The notes beneath the pieces were generated by a model. The model did no database searches, was not told the DNA's origin, and was given only the letters and a program-made list of their open reading frames with translations. A program made the position numbers and the translations under genes. This document shows, one piece after another, positions 25,041-34,818 of a DNA stretch of 64,000 bases (position 1 is its first letter; each line of letters begins with the position of its first letter). The DNA is taken from NCBI GenBank assembly GCA_913061475.1, contig CAJXUN010000004.1, forward strand, positions 62,001 to 126,000, written 5' to 3'. This DNA comes from an uncultured Colwellia sp. (GTDB taxonomy: Bacteria > Pseudomonadota > Gammaproteobacteria > Enterobacterales > Alteromonadaceae).

Positions 25041-25408
25041 CGTTATTTTAAAAAGAGTTCAATATTGATAAAAATTTATTTTGCTCTTACCAATAAAAGC
25101 GTAATTTTTATATTTAAGCGATGCCTAGTATCAAGATTTAACTAAAACTAACAGGCAGCTTTAAGGTCTTTGCTATTCGTGGCAAGCTACTTTGAAAGGC
25201 TAACTTTTACCACATTACAGACATAAATCCTCAGATAATTAAGCAGGTAAATATGTCAGCTATGTACTGCGAAACAGTCTTCGCTTATTGCTTAAATATA
25301 AGGTCAATTTGATAAGCGTATCACTTTTGCAGATTGACAGTTTAGTGTTCTTTAATATTTTGAGCAGTTGATTAAGTGGATTAAACACCCTCTATTGGTT
25401 TTAGAGGA
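25041..25408. other. Intergenic region with no recognised gene
   Basis: 368 nt. The only coding-like signal is a 19-codon frame at 25253-25312 with a fair ribosome site, too short to support. A small hairpin at 25389-25407 (CCTCTA/TAGAGG) abuts the stop of the minus-strand lipoprotein gene and may be a weak terminator for it. Confidence 0.4.
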
Positions 25409-26128
25409 TTATAAAGCAAGGCTAATAGTATAGGTACAATTTAACAGATTTTGTTGCCTATTATTGGCCTTACTATGCGGTACTAGGCTTACAACATGAC
25501 TACGACCATGGTTATGATTGTACTCTGACGTTGACCGAGTAAAGCGTAATGTCTGATCCCATTTTTGACTCTTTAATTCAATTTGTTCATTTATCTTAAG
25601 CCACTTTCCTTGATACGTTTTCAGCAAGTATTCCCCTTTATCTTGAAGCCAAATATCAACTTCGATGACAAAACTATTATCCGCTTTTAAAGTTAAATTA
25701 GTGGCATGATGGCAATCAATAGCTCCGTATTCATTTATTAAAGGAATTTTATAGTTGGGTGTTTTAGCAACATAATCTTTTGGAAAGAGGTACAAGCCAA
25801 AATTATTGACAGAGTATGAATGGCTACCCTGAGCCAACAAAGTAGTCGACGAAATTTCATAACCTAAGGTTTCTAAACTGCTAAGAATGCTGCCTATTCG
25901 CGTATGATATTGTCTACTTGGGGTATATATCAATGTATCATTGCTTATTTTTTGCGGAAAAGGATGTTGGTTAACATGTAGTTCAAACAAATCTTTATTA
26001 AGTGCCTTATGAATTTGCTCAATATTTCGTTCAGATAAGTGGGTCGCAAATAAGTGCACTTGTGTCTTTGAGCTACAAGCACTGACTAAAAATGCACATA
26101 TGAATACTATAAAATTACGTTTTTTCAT
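25409..26128 (-). CDS. Lipoprotein of unknown function
   Basis: 239 residues. The signal ends in LVSACSS, a good lipobox, so the protein is lipidated after export. AAAGG lies 8 nt before the ATG. The early region (LFATHLSERNIEQIHKALNKD) resembles a periplasmic domain that could bind a partner, and two cysteines occur later (DCHHAT, LLNCTY). I recognise no family. Two TACA-N2-TGTA-like palindromes lie at 26147-26172, within the likely promoter, so expression may be controlled by a repressor. It is transcribed alone, ahead of nothing on the same strand. Confidence 0.6.
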   Translation of the reverse strand: MKKRNFIVFICAFLVSACSSKTQVHLFATHLSERNIEQIHKALNKDLFELHVNQHPFPQKISNDTLIYTPSRQYHTRIGSILSSLETLGYEISSTTLLAQGSHSYSVNNFGLYLFPKDYVAKTPNYKIPLINEYGAIDCHHATNLTLKADNSFVIEVDIWLQDKGEYLLKTYQGKWLKINEQIELKSQKWDQTLRFTRSTSEYNHNHGRSHVVSLVPHSKANNRQQNLLNCTYTISLAL

Positions 26129-26146
26129 CAGACTGCCTTTATGTTG

Positions 26147-26172
26147 ATTACAGCTGTAATACTACAGGTGAT
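26147..26172. promoter_or_regulatory. BlaI/CopY-like palindromic operator upstream of the lipoprotein gene
   Basis: ATTACAGCTGTAAT (26147-26160) is a perfect 14-bp palindrome with the TACA-N2-TGTA core bound by BlaI/MecI/CopY repressors. A degenerate second copy, TACAGGTGAT (26163-26172), follows at once. The start codon is 19 nt away. No BlaI-type gene is in the window. Confidence 0.45.
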
Positions 26173-26603
26173 TACACGTATAAACAAAGTAAAAGTTACT
26201 TGAAAAAATCATGCCAAATCATTTAGATATAATTAAAGCGGTCACTGTAGATGGATATTAAAATCCTTCGAAAAATATAAAATATGTTTGGAAGAAAATT
26301 AACTTGAGATTTTAGTATTTTCAAGGAAATGACTGTTGCTAAATGTGTAGTAACTCCTCTTAGCAACTTACTTATGACTTTAATATCATCTGCTATCGGA
26401 TCGCAAAACAGATATATAAACGAAACATCAATGTTAGTTAACTAGGTGCACAAAGTTAGCCATATAAGCTTTATGATGGCTGCTTTGCAACTGTCAGGCT
26501 AGGTTAAGCCTCTGAGTCTAAGATGTGTTAGATATAAGATCTGTTGATTTGATTAACAGACCTTAGGCTCAGTGGACAATAATGAATTTAATTCTATTCT
26601 ATT
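26173..26603. other. Intergenic region with a long two-tier hairpin
   Basis: No gene is seen. At 26512-26572 an 11-bp outer stem (CTGAGTCTAAG with CTTAGGCTCAG, one G-U on the plus strand) encloses a second stem (AGATCTGTT with AACAGACCT) that competes for two bases. It begins 31 nt past the stop of the minus-strand PhoD-like gene and may serve as its 3' structure. There is no T-run on either side. Confidence 0.4.
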
Positions 26604-27659
26604 TTAGTTCTGGTACGGACTAATGGATGATAACGAGATGTTTTGCTGACTGAATATTTTACCGTCAACATCTTTCAAACTAAGTTTTATACTCGGATCA
26701 GCTTGTTGCCAATCAATCAATAACTCTCCGTAGTTAACACTGTGGGTGAACTTGCCAACCCGATGTTTGTTCGGGCTGACCTCTTTCCATTCTTCGGTTA
26801 GGCCAGAGCTAGTAACTTCCCATAACGGGTAGTCCAAATTTTGTGTTACTTTCGACATTTCTCCCCAATGGGTATCGCCACTGATGATGATAACGCCATT
26901 GACTTGGTGTTTTTTGATTAAGGCTAATAATCGGTTTCTGTCACTTGGAAAATTTGCCCATGACTCCCAACCGGTAAATTCAGGTAAAAGTTGTAAACTA
27001 GAGCCAATTATTTTAATGGCTGAAGGCTTTTGTAATTCAGACTCAAGCCATTGCCATTGTGCTTCACCCAACATTGAGGCATTTCTTTCTTCACTCGGGC
27101 TGTATGGTCCCATATTGTTAGGCTTACGTTTCAATTGGTAATCAGCCATGCCGACACTATTGAGCGCCGGTCTATTCCAGCGCAAATCGGGTAAAATCAC
27201 CTGTACTTTTTTATCGTTTTCGCCGTACATATAGGCGGTGTAAATGCCGTCACTTCGGCGGTAACGTGGCGAGTTTTTCGGCTCTTGCCAAAAATCGAGC
27301 ATTAATTTTCTTGAGCTTTCTTTTTGTTTATATTCCACGCCAGCGTCATTTTCACCAAAGTCGTGATCATCCCAAATAGCGATTGTTGGTGTTTTTTCTC
27401 GCAGGGTTTTAATGCCTGGATTTTTGCCAAAGCGTTGATATTTCTCTGCCATATCGTCCATATCAGTGGTGTCACCGTAAATATTGTCACCCAGAAAAAT
27501 AAATAAATCGGCATTTTCACGATTAATGGCATTTAAGATCGGCATGGCTTTATCTTGATGTGAACAGGAACCAAAAAGAATTTTTTGCGCCATTGCTTCA
27601 ACGGGCATAAACAAAGCTAAACTTGTACTAAAAACGAGTGGAAACATGGATGTTTTCAT
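26604..27659 (-). CDS. PhoD-like metallophosphoesterase / alkaline phosphatase D family
   Basis: 351 residues with a signal peptide ending near AMAQ. Metal-site motifs of the PhoD family are in order: GSCSHQD, FLGDNIYGDTTD, IWDDHDFGENDAG and IIISGDTHWGEM. The family hydrolyses phosphate mono- and diesters outside the cytoplasm using iron and calcium; this short form lacks the N-terminal domain of Bacillus PhoD. The start codon overlaps the stop of the upstream phosphodiesterase gene by one base, so the two are translationally coupled. Together with the TonB receptor they form a probable phosphate-ester scavenging operon under a PHO-box-like site. Confidence 0.85.
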   Translation of the reverse strand: MKTSMFPLVFSTSLALFMPVEAMAQKILFGSCSHQDKAMPILNAINRENADLFIFLGDNIYGDTTDMDDMAEKYQRFGKNPGIKTLREKTPTIAIWDDHDFGENDAGVEYKQKESSRKLMLDFWQEPKNSPRYRRSDGIYTAYMYGENDKKVQVILPDLRWNRPALNSVGMADYQLKRKPNNMGPYSPSEERNASMLGEAQWQWLESELQKPSAIKIIGSSLQLLPEFTGWESWANFPSDRNRLLALIKKHQVNGVIIISGDTHWGEMSKVTQNLDYPLWEVTSSGLTEEWKEVSPNKHRVGKFTHSVNYGELLIDWQQADPSIKLSLKDVDGKIFSQQNISLSSISPYQN

Positions 27660-28789
27660 TAAAATACTTCCTTAATAAGGCTGCCAATATTTGGATTAAA
27701 TGCCTTTGGATTTTCGCCTAGTAGTGTTAACGCCGTAGCGGCAATTTGATTTTGTTTTACTTCTTGTGAGGTTTTCACTTCACCAATATTATTGACACCA
27801 GGGCCGATTGCTGCAAACCATATATGCTCCGAGCCAACAATACCTTTGGGAAATTGTTTAAGATTTTTCATATAGCTTTTTACCGCCAGTGAAGACGCAT
27901 GATGTTGCCAATCAGAGGCGTTACTGCCTCTACCATGATCTGTGGTGATCATTAATACGGTGTTATCTTTGTAGCCTTTTGTACTTTGTAAGGTATGCCA
28001 CAAATCAGCAATAAATTTATCGGTTTGATGGGCTGAGGTTAAATAACTGTCGTAGTGACCGTCATGGGCGAAATCATCGGTTTCGCCAAAAGAAATGATC
28101 ATCACTTTAGGTTTTACCTTGAGTAAATAATCTTTTGCATAACGATAAGTAAAACTGTCTAGACGCACATTATGCCAAGGACTAGGTATTTCCTGTTGTA
28201 ATTGGTTTAGCAAGGTGGCTTCATTAGACAGAGCATAATTTTTTGCTGGCATAAAACCGGCATTAACATGCAGTTTACTGCGCTGGGTATTTAAGATAAA
28301 TGGCAGTACATCCCAACTACCAAATGCCGCTAGTTTATGCTCATAACGTGTTTGGTTGTTTAACCATTCTAAAAACGATATTTGTGGGTTTGGTTTTTTC
28401 GCATTGCTATCTAATGTGTGATCAACAACACCAGTGAAAATTTCGCTATAACCCGGGTAAGAAAAATGCCATTGGTTGGCAATGGACATGTTAGACCCTA
28501 TTTTACGATTGCCAATAACCATACCGTTTTTGGCGATGGTCTGCCAAAAAAAAGGCATTAATAATTCCCGTCGTTTGGTTTCATTGTCATGCCAAAATTT
28601 TTCTTTAACATGGCGATCTGCACGAACAAACTTTTGGTTGTTGAGTAAGCTTGGATCTGCACCAGTAAATAGCTCTTGCCACCTAAAGCCGTCAATGGTG
28701 ACTAACACCAGATTTTTACTCGCTGTTGCAGAGGCATTTATACTGATTAATAGCGAAGAAAACAGCATGAGAGAAATAAATTTTTTCAC
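27659..28789 (-). CDS. Alkaline phosphatase superfamily (type I phosphodiesterase/nucleotide pyrophosphatase-like) protein
   Basis: 376 residues, exported (signal peptide ending near ASAT). The N-terminal LVLVTIDGFRWQELFTGAD carries the metal-binding Asp and a Thr or nearby hydroxyl residue as candidate nucleophile. Later MITTDHGRGS and the His/Asp region ISFGETDDFAHDG complete the metal site of the alkaline phosphatase superfamily. It should release phosphate or an alcohol from phosphate esters in the periplasm. The start is GTG at 28789, supported by AAGGAT 8 nt upstream. It lies 76 nt downstream of the TonB receptor and overlaps the PhoD-like gene, which supports one operon. The substrate is unknown. 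Confidence 0.83.
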   Translation of the reverse strand: MKKFISLMLFSSLLISINASATASKNLVLVTIDGFRWQELFTGADPSLLNNQKFVRADRHVKEKFWHDNETKRRELLMPFFWQTIAKNGMVIGNRKIGSNMSIANQWHFSYPGYSEIFTGVVDHTLDSNAKKPNPQISFLEWLNNQTRYEHKLAAFGSWDVLPFILNTQRSKLHVNAGFMPAKNYALSNEATLLNQLQQEIPSPWHNVRLDSFTYRYAKDYLLKVKPKVMIISFGETDDFAHDGHYDSYLTSAHQTDKFIADLWHTLQSTKGYKDNTVLMITTDHGRGSNASDWQHHASSLAVKSYMKNLKQFPKGIVGSEHIWFAAIGPGVNNIGEVKTSQEVKQNQIAATALTLLGENPKAFNPNIGSLIKEVF

Positions 28790-28865
28790 GTATTTATCCT
28801 TTTTTAAAGTATTTAAGCCAAGCTAGTGCTTGGCTTATAAGTCATGGGGGTAATTAGCTATTAAA

Positions 28866-31157
28866 TTAAAAAGTTGCTGTTAATGTCATTGAGGCGGTAC
28901 GAGGTGCACCAATAAAGAAGGTGTTGCCATTACCAGAGCCAGTTGACAAGTAACTTTCATCAGTAATATTAGTGACAACAAAAGCAATATCAACAGAGCT
29001 AATCGCGTTACCTAAAAAATTGATGAAGTAGCCTGCGTTCATATCAAAGGTTGTGTAAGAGTCCGCAGCTCCGCGCTCACCCGTATATTTACCTGAAGCG
29101 CCAACACGAAAGTTTCCGTTGCTGTAGTCGGTAGATAGCACAAACATATCGTCCACTGAGTCGATAACCTTATCGCCATTTTCGAAACCAGGGGCATCAC
29201 CAATGTAACGAGAATCATTATTGGTGTACGACGAATAAATGCTCCACTCATTATTGAAGCGGTAACTTAAACTCAATTCAAAACCATCAGACTCAATGCC
29301 GCCAACATTAAGGTAAGAGCCGTTAGTACCAATGTTATAGTCGATACCGCCAGTATCACTGCCTGGGGCAATAAAGGTAATTCGGTTATCAAAATCGATT
29401 GTGTAGTAAGTGGCTGAAAAGCTAATATCTGCGTTATTGTAGCGTAAACCTAGATCAATATTTTCAGCAGTTTCAGGTGCAATATCTTCGAGAGTTGAGG
29501 CATCGCGCTCTAATACACCGTCTTTAATAGCGGAAAAGTTTTCGCTATAGCCAGCAAATAACGCTATTGAATCGTTTAATTGGTAAATAGCACCCGTGCT
29601 GAATAAGGTATCTGAATCACTATTAACTTTGCTTGTTACATTACCGGTAAATTTATTAGTTTTTTCGATATCGACAAGATATTTTTGTACACCAATATTA
29701 AGTGATAAATCACCGAAATCTAAGGTGTCTTGTAGATATAATTTAAAGGTATCTGTTTGAAATTCATTACTATACTGCGTCCAGTATGGTGTATTGTCAA
29801 AATGGTGATAAACACGGGCATCAACTACCTTATGCCAATCACGAGATTCATTACGCTCATTTGACTCTGCCCATAAACCGAACTGAATGTCATTTATGCC
29901 GATTGACCAGTCAATATTTGCTGTTAAGCCAAAGCGATCTTTTTCGTAATGGGTATGACGATAAGACATCACAGGGATCGCGCTGTCGTTGTAGCAGGCA
30001 GGATTTAACTCTGCACCAGAAGCCCAAGGCCAAGTGAGCTCTTCAGTACAGCCCGCTATTTTTGTTAATGGTGTACCGTTTGAGTCAGTAAAACCGTAGG
30101 ATTTAAGCGAGCCGTTTTCATTTAGTACGGCGTCGCCATTGTCATCAATTGCAATTAAGTAAGGCGGGATCCAATCACCGCGACCTTCATTTTTATGATA
30201 ATAGGGGGTTATTTGAAAGGATAAACGCTCTGATAATTGATAATCAAATTTCACATAAGCGAGCGTGTTTTCGCGTAACGTTGACCAACCTTCGGCAAAC
30301 ATTTGATCAAAATGTGGCGTGCCTGTCCAGTTCCAGGTTAATTGATCCCAATCCGGTGTTTGTTCAAACTGCTCAATTGATACTGAGTTGTAGTTGTCTT
30401 CATCAGCATCATCGTAAGATATGCGACCTGTTATCGTTAAGTTGCTTAATTCAGTTATAAATTTGGCTTCAGCATGTTGGCGCTCCATACCACCATTTGA
30501 GCCTTCACCTACCCAGCGACTCGTCGAGGTTGAAGAGTAACTCATGTAGGCGTAAGTATTATCAAAAATTTGACCGGTGTCATGACGTATAAAATAGCGA
30601 GAAGCGTCATGGTCACCATTAGTATAAGCAAATTTGGTTTTAGCGTTCAACGCTGGATCTGAGCTGACAAAATTGAATGTTCCCCCCAGAGCTTCTAAAG
30701 AAGCAGAAGATATATCTGACGTGCCTTGAGATACCTCAATGGTTGTCATGTTTTCACTGTCTAAAAAGCGATTTGCTTTTGCGCCGCCACCATAATTTGA
30801 ACCACCATTAGGAATACCATCTATGGTCATGCCTAGTTGTTGTTGGTTGCCGTCAATTGAAAAACCACGCATGGTAATCGATGTTGACCAATCGTCGCCA
30901 CCAAAAGCATCACCTTCGTTAATACTAATGCCTGGTAAATTATCCATAACAGCAAGCACGCTGCTCACTGATGATTGTTGTTTAACCATTGAAGGGTCAA
31001 TAACATGATTGGCGTGTGATAGCTTTTTAGCGACAACAGATATTTCTTCCATAACCGTGTCATTATCTGTACTACCATTATCATTTGCCATAGCCGCTAT
31101 TGAAAACGAGCTTGTTATTGCTAACGCGATAAGATTTTTTGCATAGTGAGTAGTCAT
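28866..31157 (-). CDS. TonB-dependent receptor, probable phosphate-ester or phosphonate uptake
   Basis: 763 residues. A signal peptide ending near AMAN precedes a TonB-box-like EEISVVAKK and the plug (SVLAVMDNLPGISINEGDAFGG, ITMRGFSIDGNQ). The barrel closes with PRTASMTLTATF and a terminal Phe. A strong AGGGA ribosome site precedes the ATG at 31157. Its two downstream neighbours are exported phosphoesterases, and a PHO-box-like sequence lies 83 nt upstream, so I infer import of phosphorus-containing molecules under phosphate limitation. The sequence alone would fit any TonB receptor substrate; siderophore transport is the main alternative. Confidence 0.85.
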   Translation of the reverse strand: MTTHYAKNLIALAITSSFSIAAMANDNGSTDNDTVMEEISVVAKKLSHANHVIDPSMVKQQSSVSSVLAVMDNLPGISINEGDAFGGDDWSTSITMRGFSIDGNQQQLGMTIDGIPNGGSNYGGGAKANRFLDSENMTTIEVSQGTSDISSASLEALGGTFNFVSSDPALNAKTKFAYTNGDHDASRYFIRHDTGQIFDNTYAYMSYSSTSTSRWVGEGSNGGMERQHAEAKFITELSNLTITGRISYDDADEDNYNSVSIEQFEQTPDWDQLTWNWTGTPHFDQMFAEGWSTLRENTLAYVKFDYQLSERLSFQITPYYHKNEGRGDWIPPYLIAIDDNGDAVLNENGSLKSYGFTDSNGTPLTKIAGCTEELTWPWASGAELNPACYNDSAIPVMSYRHTHYEKDRFGLTANIDWSIGINDIQFGLWAESNERNESRDWHKVVDARVYHHFDNTPYWTQYSNEFQTDTFKLYLQDTLDFGDLSLNIGVQKYLVDIEKTNKFTGNVTSKVNSDSDTLFSTGAIYQLNDSIALFAGYSENFSAIKDGVLERDASTLEDIAPETAENIDLGLRYNNADISFSATYYTIDFDNRITFIAPGSDTGGIDYNIGTNGSYLNVGGIESDGFELSLSYRFNNEWSIYSSYTNNDSRYIGDAPGFENGDKVIDSVDDMFVLSTDYSNGNFRVGASGKYTGERGAADSYTTFDMNAGYFINFLGNAISSVDIAFVVTNITDESYLSTGSGNGNTFFIGAPRTASMTLTATF

Positions 31158-31239
31158 AATTTTCCCTGAATAAAAATAATTTATTGTTTTAATTGCGGAA
31201 GACTATGCAGAATTTTTGTGTCGAATTATTGACTTAACG

Positions 31240-31257
31240 GTGACAGTTTAATGATGG
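31240..31257 (-). promoter_or_regulatory. Candidate PHO box upstream of the TonB receptor operon
   Basis: Read on the minus strand: CCATCAT TAAA CTGTCAC, against the PhoB consensus CTGTCAT (AT-rich 4) CTGTCAC. The second half matches 7 of 7, the first 5 of 7, and the spacer is AT-rich. It ends 83 nt before the start codon. Confidence 0.55.
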
Positions 31258-31455
31258 AATTGTTGCAGTAATTCGACGTTACTGGCGAACCAGTTGAAAG
31301 CCAAATAATTAAGTAGATGTTGTTATATTTGCATGTTGTGCCTAGGTAGGTCACCTAAACTTGGCTAAATTATATAGCTCACATCATGATTTTTACTCGC
31401 GTTAAAATTGACTGCATGAATGCAGCTACATTGCTTATCGGGAATAAAAATAAAA

Positions 31456-31534
31456 AAAAACGTTTACTAAAAAGTAAACGTTTTATAAAAACATAAAACA
31501 CTAGGGGGAATAAAGTCTCTCGTATAGTACGAGT
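31456..31534 (-). ncRNA. Structured repeat / candidate small RNA, copy 2
   Basis: A 79-bp element matching 24961-25040. The large hairpin (31460-31468 with 31473-31481) is followed on the minus strand by eight or more T. The small hairpin 31519-31533 (CTCGTA-TAG-TACGAG) is perfect here. Beyond the core both copies keep TTGAAC on the minus strand, at the same distance (21 nt) from TACTAT, which hints at a conserved promoter or extended element. It lies between the TonB-receptor promoter and mtfA. Confidence 0.45.
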
Positions 31535-31693
31535 GTTTGTTGCTATAAAAGTTCAAATTGTTTTTAAATTTTTATATTTTGTGATTATTTTTATCTATCT
31601 CGACTGATTTTTAACACTTATGTATAAAAAATAATTTGCTATTTGCTGAACCAGTCCGCATTTAATAATAAAGCTTATCTGGTTTATTTTATT

Positions 31694-32515
31694 ATGTTGT
31701 CATATTTACTCCCTGTATTGATCGGTTTAATACTCATTGCCTATTTAGCTGGCAAGCCGTATTGGTTGGAATATAAGCGCAGCATGATAAAAGCTAAACC
31801 GTTTAAAAAACAATGGCGAAAAATCATTCAGCAAAGAATGCCATATTTTAAAAAAATGCCAGCGCACTTGCAGTTGCAACTAAAACAGCATATTCAGGTG
31901 TTTTTAGCAGAAAAAGAATTTGTTGGTTGTAACGGAGTAGAAATTACTGATGAAATAAGAATCACCATAGCCGCGCAAGCCTGCTTGTTATTGCTGAATC
32001 GAAAAACTAATTATTATCCAAAATTAAAAACAATATTAGTTTACCCGAGCGCTTTTGTTAAACAGCAACAAAGTCGAAATGTTGATGGTGTTCAGTTTAG
32101 CCAACGCATGGTGCTCGCTGGCGAATCTTGGGATTTTGGAAAAATTGTTTTATCGTGGCAAGATACCTTAGTTGGGGCACAAATTCCCGACGACGGTCGA
32201 AATGTGGTGATCCATGAATTTGCCCATCAACTTGATCAAGAAGACGGTAGGGCGAATGGCGCGCCAATATTAGATTCAGGACAAAGTTATCAATGTTGGT
32301 CTGAAGTTTTTTCAAAACAATTTGAAATACTACAAAAACAAGCAGATGAAGGGACACCGTCATTGTTCGATTACTATGGTGCCACTAATCCTGCTGAGTT
32401 TTTTGCCGTGGTTAGCGAGGTATTTTTTGAACAAGCTCGAGAATTTAGTCATCAACAGCCACAGCTTTATCGACAATTAACTCAATATTATAAAGTTGAT
32501 CCCGTTCAGTGGTAA
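31694..32515 (+). CDS. mtfA: MtfA-family zinc peptidase
   Basis: 273 residues from the ATG at 31694; the frame opens at a TTG at 31643 and neither start has a clear ribosome site. The zinc motif VIHEFAHQLDQEDG (His174, His178) and the long upstream helix-rich region match E. coli MtfA (265). MtfA is a cytosolic gluzincin that binds Mlc, the repressor of glucose-uptake genes, and is a weak aminopeptidase. This copy has an N-terminal hydrophobic helix (LPVLIGLILIAYLAG), so it may be membrane-anchored, as many homologues are. The stop is followed by the katG terminator region. Confidence 0.85.
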   Translation: MLSYLLPVLIGLILIAYLAGKPYWLEYKRSMIKAKPFKKQWRKIIQQRMPYFKKMPAHLQLQLKQHIQVFLAEKEFVGCNGVEITDEIRITIAAQACLLLLNRKTNYYPKLKTILVYPSAFVKQQQSRNVDGVQFSQRMVLAGESWDFGKIVLSWQDTLVGAQIPDDGRNVVIHEFAHQLDQEDGRANGAPILDSGQSYQCWSEVFSKQFEILQKQADEGTPSLFDYYGATNPAEFFAVVSEVFFEQAREFSHQQPQLYRQLTQYYKVDPVQW

Positions 32516-32524
32516 CGCTGAAAG

Positions 32525-32559
32525 TAAAAAAGCGAGCATTACTGTAAAGCAATACTCGC
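32525..32559 (-). terminator. Intrinsic terminator of katG
   Basis: GCGAGCATT (32532-32540) pairs with AATACTCGC (32551-32559) with one mismatch. On the minus strand the stem is followed by six T. It lies 37 nt past the katG stop and also faces the end of mtfA. Confidence 0.8.
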
Positions 32560-32595
32560 CTGAAATATAATTAATTGTAGCTAACTAATTAGTTT

Positions 32596-34818
32596 TTATT
32601 TTAAATCAAAGCGATCAAGTTGCATCACTTTCACCCAGGCTTTAACAAAGTCATTAATAAACTTGTCTGATGCGTCATTCGACGCATAAACTTCTGCAAT
32701 AGCACGTAGTTCAGAACTAGAGCCAAAAATTAAATCAACCGGTGTTGCTTGCCATGTTAATTTATTAGAGTTGCGATCGTAGCCTTGATATACCCCTTCT
32801 TGGCTTTTGTCTTTGCGCCATGTGGTTGACATATCGAGTAAATTAACAAAGAAATCATTGCTTAATTCTCCAGGGTTTTTAGTTAACACACCCAGAGCAG
32901 AGCCATCATAATTGGCATTAAGTACCCTCATTCCACCGACCAGTACCGTCATTTCTGGTACATTTAAGCCCAGTGTATTAGCTTTATCAACTAACATTTC
33001 GGCAGGCGACATATAGCTTTCATCACTGTAATAATTACGAAACCCGTCAGCATCAGGTTTTAAGTAATTAAACGACTTTACATCTGTTTGGGCTTGAGTA
33101 GCATCAGCACGACCGGCACTAAAAGGCACGTTAACCTTATGTCCTGCAGCTTTTGCTGCTTGCTCAATCGCGGCACCACCACCTAAAACGATTAAATCTG
33201 CTAATGATACTTTTGTCTTTGATGATTGCTGATTGAAATCAGCTTGAATCGCTTTTAATTTAACTAATACTTTATTCAATTCAGCAGGGTTATTTACTTG
33301 CCAGTTTTTTTGCGGCTCTAGTTGAATACGCGCCCCGTTTGCACCACCACGCATGTCAGTTACACGATGACTGGCAGCTGATGCCCAAGCCGTTCTGACT
33401 AGCGCAGGACTTGCTATGCCTGAATTTAAAATCTGCTGCTTAAGTTTAGCAATATCTGCTGCTGAAATTAAGTCGTAGTTAACTGTAGGGATCGGATCCT
33501 GCCACGATAATATTTCACTTGGGACATCTGAACCGACATATCTCGCACGTGGTCCCATATCGCGATGAGTGAGTTTAAACCACGCCTTGGCAAAGGCTTT
33601 GTCGAACTCTTTTGGATCGGCTTGAAAACGTTCAACAACTTTACGAAAACTTGGATCTTCTTTCAATGCTAGGTCAGTGGTAAACATTATTGGTGCATTA
33701 CGTTTATTGGCGATATGCGCATCTGGCACTAAATTAGCCGCAGATTTGTCGCTAGGGATCCATTGAATAGCGCCGGCAGGGCTTTTAGTTTGTACCCAAG
33801 TAAAGTTCATAAGGTTATCAAGGTAGTTTGAAGACCATTGTGTTGGTGTTACGGTCCAAGCTCCCTCTAAACCACTACTGCTCGTATCAGCACCAACACC
33901 TGTACCACAACTATTTTTCCAGCCTAAGCCTTGTTGCTCGATACTTGCAGCAGCAGGTTCAGCGCCCACGCATTTATCTGGTTTTTTTGCGCCATGAGCC
34001 TTACCTAAGGTATGGCCACCGGCAATAAGTGCGACTATTTCTTCATCATTCATTGCCATACGGCCAAATGACATTCTGATATCTTTGGCTGCTAAAAGTG
34101 GATCGGGAACGCCATGTGGCCCAACGGGATTAACATAAATTAAGCCCATTTCAACTGCAGCAAGTGGCCCCTTTAATTTGCCTTTTTTATCACGTCGTTT
34201 ATCGTCAAGCATGTTAGTTTCTGGGCCCCAGTAAACTAAATCAGGCTCCCAATCATCACTTCTGCCACCAGCAAAACCAAAAGTTTTAAAGCCCATTGAT
34301 TCCAAGGCAACATTGCCTGAAAGTACCATTAAATCAGCCCATGAAATTTTACGGCCGTATTTTTGTTTCACCGGCCAGAGCAAACGTCGAGCTTTATCGA
34401 GATTGACATTGTCAGGCCAACTATTGAGTGGATCGAAACGCTGTTGCCCGCCGGATGCACCGCCACGGCCATCGTGAACGCGATAAACGCCAGCGCTGTG
34501 CCATGCCATGCGGATCATTAATGGACCATAATGCCCCCAATCTGCAGGCCACCAAGCTTTAGAGTCAGTTAGTGTTGTTTCGATATCTTTTTTTAGCTGA
34601 GTTATATCAACCGTGGCAAATTCTTTAGCATAATTGAATTGTTCGCCATAAGGATTAGACTCAGCACCATGTTGACGTAATGGACTCAGGTTCAGTTGCT
34701 CAGGCCACCAAAACTGATTGGTTTTGGCTTCTCCAGCCGCGAATGTGGACGTTGACAAAGCGATTGTTGATATCGCTACTGATATGGCGGCAGCGAGTGA
34801 AAGTGTATTTTTAAGCAT
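32596..34818 (-). CDS. katG: Catalase-peroxidase KatG with signal peptide
   Basis: 740 residues. The start is ATG at 34818 (GGGGAA 7 nt upstream); an open extension to 34848 lacks this. The N-terminus is a Sec signal ([20 protein letters not shown]), so this is the exported type of KatG and should detoxify peroxide in the periplasm. The first half is the active haem domain: distal [20 protein letters not shown] with Arg, Trp and His, Tyr in [12 protein letters not shown] and Met in [10 protein letters not shown] for the Trp-Tyr-Met adduct, and proximal His in [11 protein letters not shown]. The second half is the degenerate duplicated domain. oxyR lies divergently 292 nt away, the usual regulator. 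Confidence 0.95.
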   Translation of the reverse strand: MLKNTLSLAAAISVAISTIALSTSTFAAGEAKTNQFWWPEQLNLSPLRQHGAESNPYGEQFNYAKEFATVDITQLKKDIETTLTDSKAWWPADWGHYGPLMIRMAWHSAGVYRVHDGRGGASGGQQRFDPLNSWPDNVNLDKARRLLWPVKQKYGRKISWADLMVLSGNVALESMGFKTFGFAGGRSDDWEPDLVYWGPETNMLDDKRRDKKGKLKGPLAAVEMGLIYVNPVGPHGVPDPLLAAKDIRMSFGRMAMNDEEIVALIAGGHTLGKAHGAKKPDKCVGAEPAAASIEQQGLGWKNSCGTGVGADTSSSGLEGAWTVTPTQWSSNYLDNLMNFTWVQTKSPAGAIQWIPSDKSAANLVPDAHIANKRNAPIMFTTDLALKEDPSFRKVVERFQADPKEFDKAFAKAWFKLTHRDMGPRARYVGSDVPSEILSWQDPIPTVNYDLISAADIAKLKQQILNSGIASPALVRTAWASAASHRVTDMRGGANGARIQLEPQKNWQVNNPAELNKVLVKLKAIQADFNQQSSKTKVSLADLIVLGGGAAIEQAAKAAGHKVNVPFSAGRADATQAQTDVKSFNYLKPDADGFRNYYSDESYMSPAEMLVDKANTLGLNVPEMTVLVGGMRVLNANYDGSALGVLTKNPGELSNDFFVNLLDMSTTWRKDKSQEGVYQGYDRNSNKLTWQATPVDLIFGSSSELRAIAEVYASNDASDKFINDFVKAWVKVMQLDRFDLK

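Noticed and set aside
25253-25312. 19-codon ORF with a fair ribosome site
   Set aside because: Too short, no recognisable feature and no conserved context; it could arise by chance.
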